DNA of 64,000 nucleotides from Hydrocarboniphaga sp965279055. Lineage in GTDB: Bacteria > Pseudomonadota > Gammaproteobacteria > Nevskiales > Nevskiaceae. The stretch spans positions 62,001 through 126,000 of the forward strand of contig NZ_OZ257125.1 of the NCBI RefSeq assembly GCF_965279055.1, read 5' to 3'. Below are positions 63,683 through 64,000 of this stretch, piece by piece. The notes below the pieces were generated by a model. It was given only the letters and a program-made list of their open reading frames with translations, was not told the origin of the DNA and did no database searches. The position numbers and the translations under genes are program-made. Position 1 is the stretch's first letter. Each line of letters begins with the position of its first letter.

Positions 63683-64000
63683 CGCGAGCAGCTCGGCCGC
63701 AGGCCGGCAGCCCTGGCCTGCTGATACACCGCGGCGTCCTGCGGCAGGCGCGCGCTCAGGTCATGGATGCGCGTGCTGTTCGACGGATGCGTCGACATCA
63801 GCTGCGGCGGCGCCTGGCCACCGGCCTTGGCCGACATGTTCTGCCACAGCACGATCGACTGGCTCGGATCGAAGCCGGCTTTGGCCATCAGGTCCATGCC
63901 CAGCAGGTCGGCCTCGCTTTCATGCGCGCGCGAGTACGGCAGCAGGAACAGCGTCTTGGTGGCAACGCTCAAGGTGCTGGCGTCGATGCCGGTAAACGCC
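63679..64000 (-). CDS. M48 family metallopeptidase, N-terminal part outside window
   Basis: C-terminal 107 residues of an M48-type zinc protease (LoiP/BepA/YcaL-like). SRAHESEADLLGMDLMAKAGFDP contains the third zinc ligand Glu and the following ExEAD pattern, and STHPSNSTRIHDL is the usual family segment. The HExxH site would lie beyond the right edge. Such enzymes act in the periplasm on outer-membrane proteins. The two cysteine-free halves cannot be checked further; the tail ends RAAGLRPSCSR. Confidence 0.88.
   Translation of the reverse strand, partial: AFTGIDASTLSVATKTLFLLPYSRAHESEADLLGMDLMAKAGFDPSQSIVLWQNMSAKAGGQAPPQLMSTHPSNSTRIHDLSARLPQDAAVYQQARAAGLRPSCSR

Overview
The window is dense, GC-rich bacterial chromosome, almost certainly from a gammaproteobacterium near the Xanthomonadales/Nevskiales. 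This rests on gene content and order (dut-argB, radC near rpmB-rpmG, thiS-thiG-trmB, plsY-birA-coaX, feoAB with a Cys-rich third gene, Uup, SpoT, a DUF6763-type protein), on many short inverted-repeat elements between genes, and on several genes whose -10 box sits only 6-9 nt before the start codon. The genus cannot be fixed from sequence reading alone. No prophage, insertion sequence, CRISPR array, rRNA operon or replication origin was seen.

Layout. 1-4.2 kb: end of a VanY-type carboxypeptidase, the methionine-salvage operon mtnB-mtnD-mtnC (with a remnant of a second mtnC start inside it) and an MgtE magnesium channel. 4.2-13.4 kb: rpmB-rpmG, a small WYL regulator/SRPBCC/VOC group, radC, coaBC-dut-argB, pyrE, exonuclease III, an AmpG-like permease and an exported peroxiredoxin. 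13.4-20.9 kb: GNAT, DUF6763, PrkB, the thiS-thiG-paiB-like-trmB operon behind tRNA-Gly(CCC), a glycine-zipper lipoprotein, an esterase and a thioredoxin-like protein. 21-33.7 kb: feoA-feoB plus a Cys-rich membrane protein, a diheme peroxidase divergent from an AcpA-type phosphatase, an M61 peptidase, plsY-birA-coaX and a TolB/TPR membrane protein.

33.8-38.2 kb is the most accessory-looking part. Directly behind tRNA-Thr(TGT) lies the tail of a broken DUF418 gene, then two convergent genes of unclear function: a secreted protein resembling toroid-type polysaccharide lyases and a large protein with two GSCFA/SGNH-like halves. 38.3-51.4 kb: a lipoprotein, Uup, Zwf, a diguanylate cyclase, free methionine sulfoxide reductase, outer-membrane phospholipase A, an orphan AbiEi-type antitoxin, a Kef-type K+/H+ exchanger, a class III nucleotide cyclase and an EamA exporter. 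51.5-64 kb: SpoT, an S41 lipoprotein protease, an Atm1-type ABC exporter, AraC regulator/GFA enzyme, an acyltransferase with a catalytically atypical SDR, Dps, an OppF-like ATPase, a second SDR lacking all catalytic residues, and the C-terminus of an M48 protease.

The working themes are salvage and cofactor metabolism (methionine, CoA, thiamine, biotin), metal and redox handling (Feo, MgtE, Dps, peroxiredoxins, Atm1), envelope maintenance (PlsY, PldA, AmpG, lipoproteins) and nucleotide signalling (ppGpp, c-di-GMP, cyclic nucleotide). Four inverted-repeat families (called A-D here) occupy most longer gaps; one copy supplies the last codons and stop of the VanY gene.
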